Below are positions 15,592 through 24,716 of a stretch of 45,609 bases of DNA, piece by piece. The notes under the pieces are model-generated. The model was given only the letters and a program-made list of their open reading frames with translations. It searched no databases and was not told the origin of the DNA. Each line of letters opens with the position of its first letter. Position 1 is the stretch's first letter. Source of the DNA: Candidatus Poseidoniaceae archaeon. Lineage in GTDB: Archaea; Thermoplasmatota; Poseidoniia; Poseidoniales; Poseidoniaceae. A program made the position numbers and the translations under genes. The DNA lies in the NCBI GenBank assembly GCA_938084675.1, contig CALKGM010000022.1, positions 1 through 45,609 on the forward strand, in the 5' to 3' direction.

Positions 15592-17088
15592 TCAATCATC
15601 AAAGGGATGACGAAGGCAGAGGTTACGAGCGGCGTAGACCTCATCCACACGGCGAACTGGAGTTGTTGTTGGTGCAGCATGCAATGTTTCCGCGTCAACC
15701 TTCAGGACTTCAGCAAAGTGCTGTGCAAAGGTATCAAGCGTGTCCTTGGATTCGGTTTCTGTGGGTTCAATCATCATGCATTCCGGGACAACCAAGGGGA
15801 AGTACACGGTAGGTGCCATGTAACCTCGGTCGAGCAGACCCTTTGCAACATCCATTGCGGAGATTCCAAACTGTTCTTTTGCTGGCTGCATGGAGAGAGT
15901 GAATTCATGCTTTGCTACATCGGTTTCCGCACCGTCTACAAACAGATGGTCAACGCCCTCATCTCGGGCAGCCTTGTGGATGGCATAACGAAGGTAGTTT
16001 GCGTTCAATACTGCGTGTTCGGACATGGTGGTTAATCCTGACCCGTATCGACGGTAATAAGCCCAGCAGCGAATGACTGCTCCTGCGTTTCCGTGCCATT
16101 GCTGAACCTTACCTATGCTGTGGGTTGGCTCTCTCCAGTGGTACCAGAATTCATCCACAGCAGTGGATTGTTCTCCAGCAGTTGGAGCGCGACGGTCAGC
16201 AAGCGGGCCCGGTAGGAATTCAGCGAGATGTGCTTTGACTCCAATTGGACCGGAGCCTGGCCCTCCACCGCCGTGTGGTTGTGAGAAGGTTTTGTGGAGG
16301 TTGAAGTGAACAGCATCGAAGCCCATCAATCCGGGAGATGTGATTCCAAGGATTGCGTTGAAGTTTGCTCCATCATAGTACATCTGTCCACCAGCATCGT
16401 GGACGATTTTACTCGCTTCAGAGATGTCGGCTTCAAACAAACCTAGAGTATTTGGATTTGTGATCATCATCGCCGCAGTGGTTTCATCCGCTACCGCACG
16501 AAGTGCATCAAGGTCGATGCGACCATCCACGCGGCTTGGTATTTCCACGATTTCAAAACCAGCCATCGCTGCACTTGCAGGATTGGTACCGTGAGCTGAA
16601 TCTGGAACGATAACCTTCGTTCTTTTCGTGTCGCCTTTCAAGCGGAAGTACTCTTGGATGCAGCGAACTGCTGTGAATTCACCTTGAGCACCAGCAACCG
16701 GTTGAAGCGTAACTTGGTCCATACCAGCGCAGACTTCCAGCATATGTTGCATCTCGTAATAGATCGAAAGGAGGCCTTGTAGATGATGTTCCGGCTGATG
16801 CGGGTGGATGTCTGCGATACCTGGGAGTTGGGCAATGACTTCGTTCACGCGTGGGTTGTGCTTCATTGTGCAGGAGCCAAGCGGATAGAATCCAGTATCA
16901 ATTCCAAAATTCCTCTTGGAGAGCCATGTGTAATGACGTACCATCTCTGGTTCAGAAAGGCGAGGCCAGCGTGCTCGTTGTCGGCGAACGAGTCCAGCAG
17001 GAATGGAAGGTTTCGTTGCAGTTTCAATGCTCGGAGGTTGACTGTAACCGGTGTTTGGAGCACCGTTGTGATTGAACAGATGACTCAA
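15592..17088 (-). CDS. gcvPB: Glycine dehydrogenase (decarboxylating) subunit 2
   Basis: This is the C-terminal, PLP-carrying half of the P-protein of the glycine cleavage system, as a separate subunit of about 498 residues. The PLP lysine lies in HFNLHKTFSQPHGGGGPGSGP; GFYPLGSCTMKHNPR, QPVAGAQGE and PDSAHGTNPASAAMAGFE are also conserved. The frame is open upstream to 17208. I place the start at the TTG at 17088, because it overlaps the gcvPA stop as TTGA and has a strong GGGGGTGAG ribosome site 4 bases upstream. The protein then begins shortly before the conserved core. It works with GcvPA to decarboxylate glycine and load the aminomethyl group onto GcvH, whose gene is not in the window. Confidence 0.93.
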   Translation of the reverse strand: MSHLFNHNGAPNTGYSQPPSIETATKPSIPAGLVRRQRARWPRLSEPEMVRHYTWLSKRNFGIDTGFYPLGSCTMKHNPRVNEVIAQLPGIADIHPHQPEHHLQGLLSIYYEMQHMLEVCAGMDQVTLQPVAGAQGEFTAVRCIQEYFRLKGDTKRTKVIVPDSAHGTNPASAAMAGFEIVEIPSRVDGRIDLDALRAVADETTAAMMITNPNTLGLFEADISEASKIVHDAGGQMYYDGANFNAILGITSPGLMGFDAVHFNLHKTFSQPHGGGGPGSGPIGVKAHLAEFLPGPLADRRAPTAGEQSTAVDEFWYHWREPTHSIGKVQQWHGNAGAVIRCWAYYRRYGSGLTTMSEHAVLNANYLRYAIHKAARDEGVDHLFVDGAETDVAKHEFTLSMQPAKEQFGISAMDVAKGLLDRGYMAPTVYFPLVVPECMMIEPTETESKDTLDTFAQHFAEVLKVDAETLHAAPTTTPVRRVDEVYAARNLCLRHPFDD

Positions 17089-18458
17089 GCACTCACCCCC
17101 TGATGGCTTGCCCACATCGACAATTGAGCAGATAAGGCTTCGATATCTTGTTGTGTTGTTTGGTCGGTTGTTGTGATGAGAATTTGATTGGTAATTGATG
17201 GATACCAACGGCCAAGGTCAAATCCACCAATGATTCCGTTATCGTCAAGGTAAGCAAGACAAGCTTCAGCAGAGCCTTCAATCTCAATTGCGAATTCATT
17301 GAAATGAGGTGCATCGTGAACAATTTTAACACCAGGTGTTTCAACAAGAACTTCCTTTGCTTTCTGACAGGCAGCAGCGTTCCGATAAGCCAAGTCATGC
17401 AAACCATCCGGGCCGAGTAAAGCCATGTGCATGGCCCCCATTAAGGCAATCAGAGTCTCATTGGTACAGATGTTTGAGGTTGCACGGTGGCGACGTATGT
17501 GTTGTTCTCGGGTTGAAAGGGTGAGGCAATACGCTTCTTTTCCGTCAACATCTACAGAACGGCCTACAATTCGGCCAGGCATCAAACGGAGGTAGGGTTT
17601 GCTACAAGCGAAAATACCGTACAGTGGCCCCCCTGCAGTCACAGGGCTTCCAAGGGGTTGGCCCTCGCCTACGACAATATCTGCCCCATAGTGGCCAGGT
17701 GCTTCAACCATCCCGAGCGAAACGGGTTGGACTCCAACGATAAGCGCCGTATGTTCGCCTACAATCTCTTTTGTTTTGGTTAGACCTTCATCGAGTACGC
17801 CGAGCGGATTTGGTTGTTCAAGGTACACGCCACATGAGCCAGCAGCGTCTTTCACGGAGTCAAGATTGAGTGTTCCGTCGTCGTTGTGTTCCAGTGTTTT
17901 GATGGTGATCTCGGCACCTTGGCAGTAATTTTCCATAACCGACATTTTGTCCGGCGAGGTCAATGATGAAACATAAACAGTATTGGGTTGACTTGCTTTT
18001 CTGTTGTGGACACGAACTGCGCAGGTCAGGGCCTCAGCGGCAGCAGTGGAGCCGTCGTAGAGTGATAGGTTTGCGATTGGTAGCCCGACCAACTCAGAGA
18101 TAAGAGATTGGAATTCCCACATTGCTTGCAACATACCTTGGCTAACTTCAGGCTGGTAAGGAGTGTAGGCTGTCAAAAATTCACCGCGAGTCACGAGCTG
18201 GAATACGGATGCTGGGATATAGTTGCGGTACAATCCTGCCCCCAAGAAAGAGGTCCGACTACCCATCGAGATATTGGCTCCAAGAAGGCGGCGAGCATCG
18301 CTAAGGATCTCTTCTTCGGATTGCGGAGGGCGTAGAGGAAGAGGGCCTTTGAACCTCACATCACTGGGAATATCCGAAAACAAATCTTCCATATTTTGAA
18401 GACCCATTGCCTTCAACATTTCATCTTCACGGCCAAGGTTTGGAAGTTGGTCAACCAT
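17085..18458 (-). CDS. gcvPA: Glycine dehydrogenase (decarboxylating) subunit 1
   Basis: This is the N-terminal half of the split P-protein, about 457 residues. Conserved segments include FLGAGLYRNYIPASVFQL, EFLTAYTPYQPEVSQGMLQ, ISELVGLPIANLSLYDGSTAAAEA, and GEGQPLGSPVTAGGPLYGIF. It has no PLP lysine of its own, as expected for this subunit. The ATG at 18458 is preferred over the GTG at 18467, because GGTGAGGTGA sits at proper spacing before it. The stop overlaps the gcvPB start by 4 bp, which supports coupled translation and a 1:1 complex. The 120 bp to the divergent glycosyltransferase gene must hold the promoters for both. Confidence 0.94.
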   Translation of the reverse strand: MVDQLPNLGREDEMLKAMGLQNMEDLFSDIPSDVRFKGPLPLRPPQSEEEILSDARRLLGANISMGSRTSFLGAGLYRNYIPASVFQLVTRGEFLTAYTPYQPEVSQGMLQAMWEFQSLISELVGLPIANLSLYDGSTAAAEALTCAVRVHNRKASQPNTVYVSSLTSPDKMSVMENYCQGAEITIKTLEHNDDGTLNLDSVKDAAGSCGVYLEQPNPLGVLDEGLTKTKEIVGEHTALIVGVQPVSLGMVEAPGHYGADIVVGEGQPLGSPVTAGGPLYGIFACSKPYLRLMPGRIVGRSVDVDGKEAYCLTLSTREQHIRRHRATSNICTNETLIALMGAMHMALLGPDGLHDLAYRNAAACQKAKEVLVETPGVKIVHDAPHFNEFAIEIEGSAEACLAYLDDNGIIGGFDLGRWYPSITNQILITTTDQTTQQDIEALSAQLSMWASHQGVSA

Positions 18459-18578
18459 TGGAATCACCTCACCCTACGGGTGTATGATGAATTCCATGCG
18501 CGTCCCGCTCATAATGCATTGCTTTCAACCACATGAATCGGGGGAACACCTCATGGCGGTGGACTGTCTCGCAAAGTC

Positions 18579-19724
18579 ATGGTCCGAGTGGCGATGGTAG
18601 TGACCAATCCATGTGCTCCGGACCCGAGAGTTTTACGTCACGCCAGTTGGCTTGCCAAGGCAGGATACAGGGTCACAGTCCATGCATTTGACCGAACGGA
18701 ATCCCACCCACTGAGTGAGAACATCAACGGCGTCAGAATCATGAGATATCGCGTGGGGAAGGTCCCCTACGGAGGAAGCATATCCACGCTTCTTGGCTTG
18801 AAGAAATTCACTCGCCAAGTTCGCGATACACTCCTTCACGAGCCCCCAGGATTGGTGTATTGCCACGATGCGGATACCCTCAAAATCGGAACTGCTCTAA
18901 AACGTGCTAAGTCAGTGCCTTTTGTGTTTGATATGCATGACCTTCAACACACATGGGTTCGAATGGAATCTCCGAGTTCTCTGCCAAGGACTCTTGTTAG
19001 TCGCAGATTCAAACAAAAGATGCTGAATCGTGCAAAACACGCTGAATGTATCATCACATCAAGCAAAGGGGTGGATGGGGGCACACAACGCGGGTTTGTT
19101 GAATGGCTTGCTCACCACGGCCTGGTTGGAGAAGTTGTAGAGAATCGCCCTATGCCGCCCTTCCCTGAACCATCACCTGGAGCAACGGCGGGGTGGACTG
19201 TTGGATACCTCGGTCGGATTCGTGACTTAAAATCGTTTGAACTACTTCTCCGAAGCATCAAGGAATTACCCGTTTTGGAGCGGCCCAAACTCAGAATTGC
19301 TGGAGATGGTACAGCAGCACCAAAGGTACGACGAATGATGATGGACGCTGTAGAGGCCGGAGAGATTGAAGCAACGATTACTGGGGCTTTTACGAGCAAA
19401 GAATTCGGTGAAATCATACAAGAAATTGATGTGATGTACGCAATGTATTCTCCCCTTAGGGGAAATATCATTCAAGGAGCAATCCCTGTCAAAATGTTTG
19501 ATGCTGCTGCCCACGGAGTGCCGAGTGTCGTGAACGATGGTTGTTTGATGGGTGAATTAGCAACGTTGGAAACAATGGGCATCTGTGCAGAATGGGGCAA
19601 CCTAGATTCAGTAAAAAATGCCCTGTTAAAATCCAAAGGAATGAGCGTTGAATTGAACCATACCGGCGAGCGTGAACAGTTGCGGTGGATGGCTGCGATG
19701 GAACCAGTTCTACGTCAACTTTAG
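18579..19724 (+). CDS. GT4-type glycosyltransferase
   Basis: The 381-residue protein has the two Rossmann domains of a GT-B glycosyltransferase. The N-domain starts VAMVVTNPCAPDPRVLRHASWLAKAGYRVTV and includes YCHDADTLKIGTALK and FDMHDLQHTW. The C-domain starts at WTVGYLGRIRDLKSFELLLRSI, followed by KLRIAGDGTAAPKVR. GAIPVKMFDAAAHGVPSVVND matches the nucleotide-sugar E.G/P-x-K region of GT4 enzymes. No membrane segment is present. Donor and acceptor cannot be predicted; glycosylation of surface proteins or lipids is likely for an archaeon with many Asn-rich exported proteins. Its last 4 bases overlap the convergent gcvT stop. Confidence 0.88.
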   Translation: MVRVAMVVTNPCAPDPRVLRHASWLAKAGYRVTVHAFDRTESHPLSENINGVRIMRYRVGKVPYGGSISTLLGLKKFTRQVRDTLLHEPPGLVYCHDADTLKIGTALKRAKSVPFVFDMHDLQHTWVRMESPSSLPRTLVSRRFKQKMLNRAKHAECIITSSKGVDGGTQRGFVEWLAHHGLVGEVVENRPMPPFPEPSPGATAGWTVGYLGRIRDLKSFELLLRSIKELPVLERPKLRIAGDGTAAPKVRRMMMDAVEAGEIEATITGAFTSKEFGEIIQEIDVMYAMYSPLRGNIIQGAIPVKMFDAAAHGVPSVVNDGCLMGELATLETMGICAEWGNLDSVKNALLKSKGMSVELNHTGEREQLRWMAAMEPVLRQL

Positions 19725-20845
19725 AAAAACGGCGGGCGGACAACAACGGCCCGAACCGATTTGCGTGGACTCGCAACGATGAGAACTTCATCCCCTTCTT
19801 GGACCCCATGCAAATAGCCGATACCGATTCCAAGATTATCCAGGCTTGGAGCCGGAGCGCCGGATGTGAGTCGGCCCACAGATTCACCTGAATCAAGGAC
19901 GACTTCTTTTCCTGGACGTGGAAGGGGACCCTTCTCTACATACCGCACACCCCACCAACGGGCATCGTCTTCAGAATGACCTATCACACGGTGGCGTCCA
20001 ATGAATTCATGTTCAAGATCCAAGCCAAATGGGACGTTTGTCTCCCATGAATCTCGAGCAAGGAACGAGGGATCAGCCTCTTCGCTAAGCGGAGGCCAGC
20101 AAAAATCCACACCCGAGAGGAGAAAACCTTTCTCCAGTCTCAACGTATCACGGGCTCCGAGTCCGACCGGTGTTGCGCCAGATGCGATCAGTGCCCTCCA
20201 AAGCACAGGTGCATCTTCGTTTGGAATAAAAATTTCATATCCAGCCTCGCCGGTATAACCAGTACCTTGAATCCAGCCTGAAACTCCCAATGGATTCTCA
20301 GTTAATTCTCGCCATTTGAATCGTGCCGCATGTTGGTCGTCACCCATAACTGAAGCGAATATTTCTCTCGCTTTTGGACCCTGAAGGGCCAGAATTGACA
20401 TTTCATCGGAAAGATTCTCCAAAACTACCGAACCATCTTCTGGGAGGTGTTTTGAGAACCAATTCCACATCACATCAATCATTGAAGCGTTTGGAACTCC
20501 AAGAAGTTCAGTCTCATGAACAACTGCAAAGATCATGTCGTCAATCAGGTGGCCGTTATCGTCTAGAAAGTGAGTGTAAGCACATCGAGTTGGCGTGATA
20601 GCAGTCACACGTTGCGTAGCCAAACCTTCAAGCCATTCACGCACATGTTCTCCTTTGAATCTAAATGAACCCATGTGTGACACATCAAATAAACCTGCAG
20701 AACGACGGGTTTCAAGGTGTTCTTCTTTGATGTTGGAATACCAAATTGGTAGTTCAAAACCATGGAAATCGACCATGTTCGCCTCCAGAGCGAGGTGTTC
20801 GTCAAAGAGGGCAGTCCGTACGGGTGGCTGGTCGCTCATAACCAT
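19721..20845 (-). CDS. gcvT: Aminomethyltransferase (glycine cleavage T-protein)
   Basis: This is the T-protein, about 374 residues. It moves the one-carbon unit from aminomethylated GcvH to tetrahydrofolate and releases ammonia. Conserved segments are RTALFDEHLALEANMVDFHGFELPIWY, RRSAGLFDVSHMG, LALQGPKA, GTGYTGEAGYEIF and GLGARDTLRLEKG, with the catalytic Asp in the last. The start is uncertain: a TTG at 20863 extends the frame, while ATGs at 20845 and 20839 fit the family better. It lies apart from gcvPA/gcvPB, with a glycosyltransferase gene on the opposite strand between them, so it must use its own promoter or be co-transcribed with the decarboxylase gene upstream. Confidence 0.93.
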   Translation of the reverse strand: MVMSDQPPVRTALFDEHLALEANMVDFHGFELPIWYSNIKEEHLETRRSAGLFDVSHMGSFRFKGEHVREWLEGLATQRVTAITPTRCAYTHFLDDNGHLIDDMIFAVVHETELLGVPNASMIDVMWNWFSKHLPEDGSVVLENLSDEMSILALQGPKAREIFASVMGDDQHAARFKWRELTENPLGVSGWIQGTGYTGEAGYEIFIPNEDAPVLWRALIASGATPVGLGARDTLRLEKGFLLSGVDFCWPPLSEEADPSFLARDSWETNVPFGLDLEHEFIGRHRVIGHSEDDARWWGVRYVEKGPLPRPGKEVVLDSGESVGRLTSGAPAPSLDNLGIGIGYLHGVQEGDEVLIVASPRKSVRAVVVRPPFF

Positions 20846-20886
20846 CGGAAAACGGCCCGTCAAATAAACATCGGTTCAACATTCCA

Positions 20887-22317
20887 TCAATTCATGGAGG
20901 GCAAACCACGCAGGATTTCATCGCCGTGTCGTAGGATTGTGGCGACCAATCGGTCAAGACTTTCAGTGGTTACATTTTGATTTGAAATAACTGGCCGAAG
21001 AATAACATCGTCACCAATGTTGCTCCGACTCACCATAAACTGACCCTCTTGAATCAGGCGATTTCTCAATTCCCCATTGAGTTCGTTAAGGTCCATTTCT
21101 GTATCAGAAGGAGCATATCGGAAACATACATTTGTCCACATGCGAGAGGACATCAGTTCCAACGAAGGATGAGCATTGACTGAGGATTCAAGATGTGCTG
21201 CAAGGTCCATGTACTGGTCTACCATCTTCGACCAACCCGCATCTCCACGAACTCTCCATTCAAGCCATAATTTGAGGGCATCGTTACGCCTGCCGCATTG
21301 AAGCGAATAGCGTCCAAGGTCATCATACTCAGCATCATCCAAAAAGAGATAGTGAGCAACATTAGCATGGCCGCACAAGGTCCTGAGAACTTGAGGCTTC
21401 TTGATGAGGAAGGTACTGCAGATCAAAGGCAAGCCCATCATTTTGTGAGCGTCCCAACAGATACTGTCGGCCTTTTGGATTCCATCCATGAGCGTGCGAT
21501 GAGTCGGGGAAAACATGCAGGTGCCGCCCCAAGCTGCGTCTACATGGAACCAAAGATTGTGCTGGTGGGCAATATCTGCAATGGCGTCAAGAGGGTCGAA
21601 TGCGCCTCTAACGGTAGTTCCAGAGGTTGCGACAACGCAAAACGGTGTACGTCCTTCTTTAATCGTAAATTCTATTTCTTCCCGCAGGCTTTCGGGGCGC
21701 ATTCGTCCATCTTCATCGCAACGAACCTTAATCACATTTTGATGGCCAATTCCGATGGCATTTGCCGCCATGAGAACAGAATAATGCGATTCAGCAGAAA
21801 CAAACGCAACCATGTTACTTCCATCAAAACCAGTTTTAGTTGAACCTGGAATAGCATGCTCTCGAGCGCAGAGCATACCGATCATGTTCCCGTTGGAGCC
21901 ACCTGTTGTCAGGGTTCCAAAACCATCAGCGAAACCAACAATTTCGCACATTCTTTTCAGCACTGTTTGCTCAATGAGGGTTGCGATAGGTGATAATTCA
22001 AACGTGTACATGGAATTGTTCGTAGCAGATGCAATGATCTCGCCCGCCAGTGCAGGTAACGACAGTCCACCCCACAGCGGATTCATGAATTCTGCCCTGT
22101 GTGTTTTCACGCTGTTTGCAATGAACGTGTCAAGGTCATCAAGAACTGTATCCATTCCTAGGCCTTCTAGGGGAACTGCAACGTCCAGTACTCTCTTCAA
22201 GGAGGCTGCGCCTTGGGCAGGATTGACCCGTTCGTTTTGATCCTTAGAATCAATGTAGTGGACCAAGCGCCTGGCAATTTCGTTGATGAACGCCTCAGTA
22301 TCCATGTTGGTCTCCAT
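20887..22317 (-). CDS. Group II PLP-dependent amino acid decarboxylase
   Basis: The 476-residue enzyme has the fold and motifs of the DDC/GAD/cysteine-sulfinate decarboxylase group. They are NPLWGGLS with ATNNSMYTFELSP in the substrate region, TTGGSNGNM for the PLP phosphate, His178 in SAESHYSVL stacking on the ring, Asp260 in FHVDAAWGG, and the PLP lysine Lys292 in WDAHKMMGLPL. All catalytic residues are present. Glutamate/aspartate/cysteine-sulfinate-type activity is more likely than aromatic substrates from general similarity, but the substrate is not settled by motif. A second ATG at 22305 with GGAGA upstream is an equally good start. It is 40 bp upstream of gcvT on the same strand. Confidence 0.88.
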   Translation of the reverse strand: METNMDTEAFINEIARRLVHYIDSKDQNERVNPAQGAASLKRVLDVAVPLEGLGMDTVLDDLDTFIANSVKTHRAEFMNPLWGGLSLPALAGEIIASATNNSMYTFELSPIATLIEQTVLKRMCEIVGFADGFGTLTTGGSNGNMIGMLCAREHAIPGSTKTGFDGSNMVAFVSAESHYSVLMAANAIGIGHQNVIKVRCDEDGRMRPESLREEIEFTIKEGRTPFCVVATSGTTVRGAFDPLDAIADIAHQHNLWFHVDAAWGGTCMFSPTHRTLMDGIQKADSICWDAHKMMGLPLICSTFLIKKPQVLRTLCGHANVAHYLFLDDAEYDDLGRYSLQCGRRNDALKLWLEWRVRGDAGWSKMVDQYMDLAAHLESSVNAHPSLELMSSRMWTNVCFRYAPSDTEMDLNELNGELRNRLIQEGQFMVSRSNIGDDVILRPVISNQNVTTESLDRLVATILRHGDEILRGLPSMN

Positions 22318-22721
22318 GTGATGGGCATCACCGGAGACTTATGAGGCTGATTGTGAAACTGGTTCAAAAAAGAGATGAAATATTTCTCTTGCACGTGATG
22401 TTCCGGTTGGAATCATGGTATTTGAAACCGAAAAAGAACCTGATTTACTCTTTTTGGCTAAAGTCATATTCATAATGAATAAATAGACCATAGGATTCTA
22501 TTAGAGGGGTGTCTTCTTTGTGTAAACCATCGCCAAACCACTGAGAAACATGCCCATCCTTTTTCAAATCCACTCAAGTTCAAATCCCATATCATTCGTT
22601 CAGAGCCGAACCGCATTTCTTTCCAAAACGGTATGATTTAACCATCTTTTCACCACTTTTTCAATTCACATTGCATATTCCTTCAGCAAGTTTGAATAAA
22701 GAAGCAGTGTTGGGAGAGAAC
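22318..22721. other. Long AT-rich intergenic region between divergent decarboxylase and thiR
   Basis: About 400 bp with no convincing gene. It must carry the promoters of the minus-strand decarboxylase and of thiR. It is visibly AT-rich, with several T-runs, and holds one perfect 15-bp palindrome, listed separately. No riboswitch fold of the TPP class was recognised. Confidence 0.6.
22467..22481. promoter_or_regulatory. 15-bp palindrome, candidate regulator-binding site
   Basis: TATTCATAATGAATA is a perfect inverted repeat (7-bp arms, one central base) about 240 bp upstream of the thiR start. A dimeric HTH regulator such as ThiR could bind it, but its distance from the gene and AT-only-like character leave it uncertain. 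Confidence 0.3.
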
Positions 22722-23582
22722 ATGCTAGGCACGATTGGGAACAAATGGCTGGACCGGCTCCATCAACAACTTGCGAAAGAACTCCGAGCCAACGGATGGT
22801 CTCAAATGGAGATTGCAAAAGCCACAGGCTCAACTCAGAGCACCGTATCTCGGCAAATCACCAAAGTGGCCCAGGAACTTGGGGCTACCGCAGATGAGGT
22901 CACAATTGACGGCTGGGCACAAGAACTTGCACATTCAATGACCCAGATGGGGAAAGAGTCCGAAGTAATTCGTCAGCGACTGATCATTGAATTCCAATTC
23001 ACAGGAAATCAGAATATTCGATACGACAAAACGCTTACCGGTATGAACCTCGACGCAGACCAAGCCTCAGGGGCAATTTTGAGGAGACTTGAGTGGTCTG
23101 CTGGCCGATTGGATTTGAAGCGACTTTCTTCTTACATGCCCGCCGTTGGTATGAATATGGCTGCATGTACAAGTCAAGCAACTACCGCAGAGGAGGTGGC
23201 TGCATATCCCGGTCGAATGACCGTGGTTGAAGGAGTATTGCGAAGGCATGAAACACCTGTATTTGGAGCATCCAATCACCTCGCCAATCTCCTCATGCGT
23301 GTTCGTGAAACGGACAAGAGCAAAACTGCAATTCTGAATTTACGCCCCCCAATGGTTGATGGGATGGTAGACCAAGGTGACCTTGATTACATTTCAGACG
23401 AGCTCGGATTTGAATTAGGATTCGCACCAAAAGGAGAATTGCAAGAACACTACGGAACTCTTGACATCCTCATTGATGAAGGTGCTTTTGGCTGGGAGCC
23501 TTCATTGTACATCCTAGGAACAACGACATCGGAACTCGTCGAACGTTGCCACGTCATCATTGATGCAATGAATACGGAGTGA
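22722..23582 (+). CDS. thiR: HTH-ThiN transcriptional regulator of thiamine genes (ThiR type)
   Basis: The 286-residue protein has an N-terminal helix-turn-helix (about residues 19-50, with SQMEIAKATGSTQSTVSRQITKV). A ThiN domain (about 130-285) follows, with PAVGMNMAACTSQATTAEEVAAYPGRM, then PVFGASNHLANLLMRVRET and LNLRPPM. ThiN is the thiamine-phosphate synthase domain of archaeal ThiDN. Fused to an HTH it is the ligand sensor of the archaeal repressor family ThiR. The direct neighbours are thiamine ABC transporter genes, which fits. The upstream TTG at 22671 is rejected in favour of the ATG at 22722, because GGGAGAG lies 4 bases before it. It probably controls its own operon by sensing thiamine phosphates; that is inference. 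Confidence 0.9.
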   Translation: MLGTIGNKWLDRLHQQLAKELRANGWSQMEIAKATGSTQSTVSRQITKVAQELGATADEVTIDGWAQELAHSMTQMGKESEVIRQRLIIEFQFTGNQNIRYDKTLTGMNLDADQASGAILRRLEWSAGRLDLKRLSSYMPAVGMNMAACTSQATTAEEVAAYPGRMTVVEGVLRRHETPVFGASNHLANLLMRVRETDKSKTAILNLRPPMVDGMVDQGDLDYISDELGFELGFAPKGELQEHYGTLDILIDEGAFGWEPSLYILGTTTSELVERCHVIIDAMNTE

Positions 23583-23585
23583 GCG

Positions 23586-24707
23586 ATGATGAGCGACCGT
23601 ATATTCCCCCTGATACTTTTGCTCTTATTCGCTCCGCTTAGCGGATGTTTAGAACCTGTGACAAAAACCAACGACGGTTGTACAGTTCTCGAAACAAGTA
23701 CCTCAAATTCATCTACAGTTCGTATCCTAACATATGACATCGCAGCCTTTTCTCAGTCCATGCTTGATGAATTTACCAATAGCACCGGTTACGAAGTAGA
23801 ACTCATTCGTGCCGATGATGCTGGAGGAATTCTTGAACAAATGTTGCAAACCCAAGGAACCCCTCAATCGGATTTGGCTGTTGGGCTAGACAATACCTAC
23901 CTTCAAACTGCCCTTGACTTTTGCCTGCTTCAACCTCACTCAACAGTAGCCCCATCGCTTGATTCCTCAGCAATGGAACCGTATTCCGGGACGTACGCTC
24001 TGCCCTTTGATCAGGGAGACGTATGCCTCAATGTAGATGAAAATGGTCTTAACGAAACCGAGCGAACATTCCCAGAAGATTTGTGGGAACTTACCGGTCC
24101 GGAGTGGAACGGGAAGACCTCATTCCCATCTCCCGTAACCTCTTCGCCGGGTAGGGCGTTCATGATTGCTACAATTGACTACTTCGAGCATGATGAGAAC
24201 GAAACGACCAATGCTTTTGATTGGTGGAAAGCCATGGCAGAGAATGATGCTCGTTTCACTTCAGGCTGGACTGAGGCATATGAGATCCACTATTCCGGGG
24301 GATACGGTGAATGGGTTGAGGGCCATATTGGTGACTCGCTCCTCACTGTATCATATTGTCATTCACCTGGAGTTGAAGCATACTACAGCGGCAACAGCAC
24401 CCACTCCACCTCAATTACCCTTGAGCGCTCCACCTTCCACCAAGTAGAATACGCAGCCCTGACAAACGGAGCCACGAATGTCAACGGAGCCAATGCCTTC
24501 CTTGACTTTCTCCTTTCAGAAGATATTAATCGTAACATGCCTGAAAATAATTTGATGCTTTCTGTCCTTGAAAACCCGACCTTCCCCGACACTGATGGCT
24601 TTTCGTGGCACACAGACACGCCAACGATGAACGCAAATGTATCGATGGAACGCATTGCTCAAGACATGGAAACATGGCTGAGCGAATGGCAGATTGCAAC
24701 CCTGTGA
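23586..24707 (+). CDS. thiB: Thiamine ABC transporter substrate-binding lipoprotein
   Basis: The 373-residue exported protein has a lipoprotein signal: a hydrophobic run, then LSGC at about residues 18-21, so the Cys is likely lipid-anchored. The mature part follows bacterial ThiB through its length: VRILTYDIAAFSQSML near the start, SDLAVGLDN, YALPFDQGDVCLN, TSSPGRAFM, FTSGWTEAYEI, LTVSYCHSPGVEAYY, INRNMPENNLMLSV and a C-terminal WLSEWQ. Function: capture of thiamine (or its phosphates) outside the membrane for ThiPQ. It begins 3 bp after thiR. Many NxS/T sites suggest it is glycosylated. Confidence 0.92.
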   Translation: MMSDRIFPLILLLLFAPLSGCLEPVTKTNDGCTVLETSTSNSSTVRILTYDIAAFSQSMLDEFTNSTGYEVELIRADDAGGILEQMLQTQGTPQSDLAVGLDNTYLQTALDFCLLQPHSTVAPSLDSSAMEPYSGTYALPFDQGDVCLNVDENGLNETERTFPEDLWELTGPEWNGKTSFPSPVTSSPGRAFMIATIDYFEHDENETTNAFDWWKAMAENDARFTSGWTEAYEIHYSGGYGEWVEGHIGDSLLTVSYCHSPGVEAYYSGNSTHSTSITLERSTFHQVEYAALTNGATNVNGANAFLDFLLSEDINRNMPENNLMLSVLENPTFPDTDGFSWHTDTPTMNANVSMERIAQDMETWLSEWQIATL

Positions 24708-24716
24708 GATGAATGT

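Noticed and set aside
21298-21843. 181-residue plus-strand open frame opposite the decarboxylase
   Set aside because: The decarboxylase on the other strand has every family motif across this stretch; shadow frame.
22318-22721. TPP riboswitch upstream of the thiamine operon
   Set aside because: I found no match to the conserved CUGAGA and ACCUGA elements in the leader, and an HTH-ThiN regulator supplies control instead.
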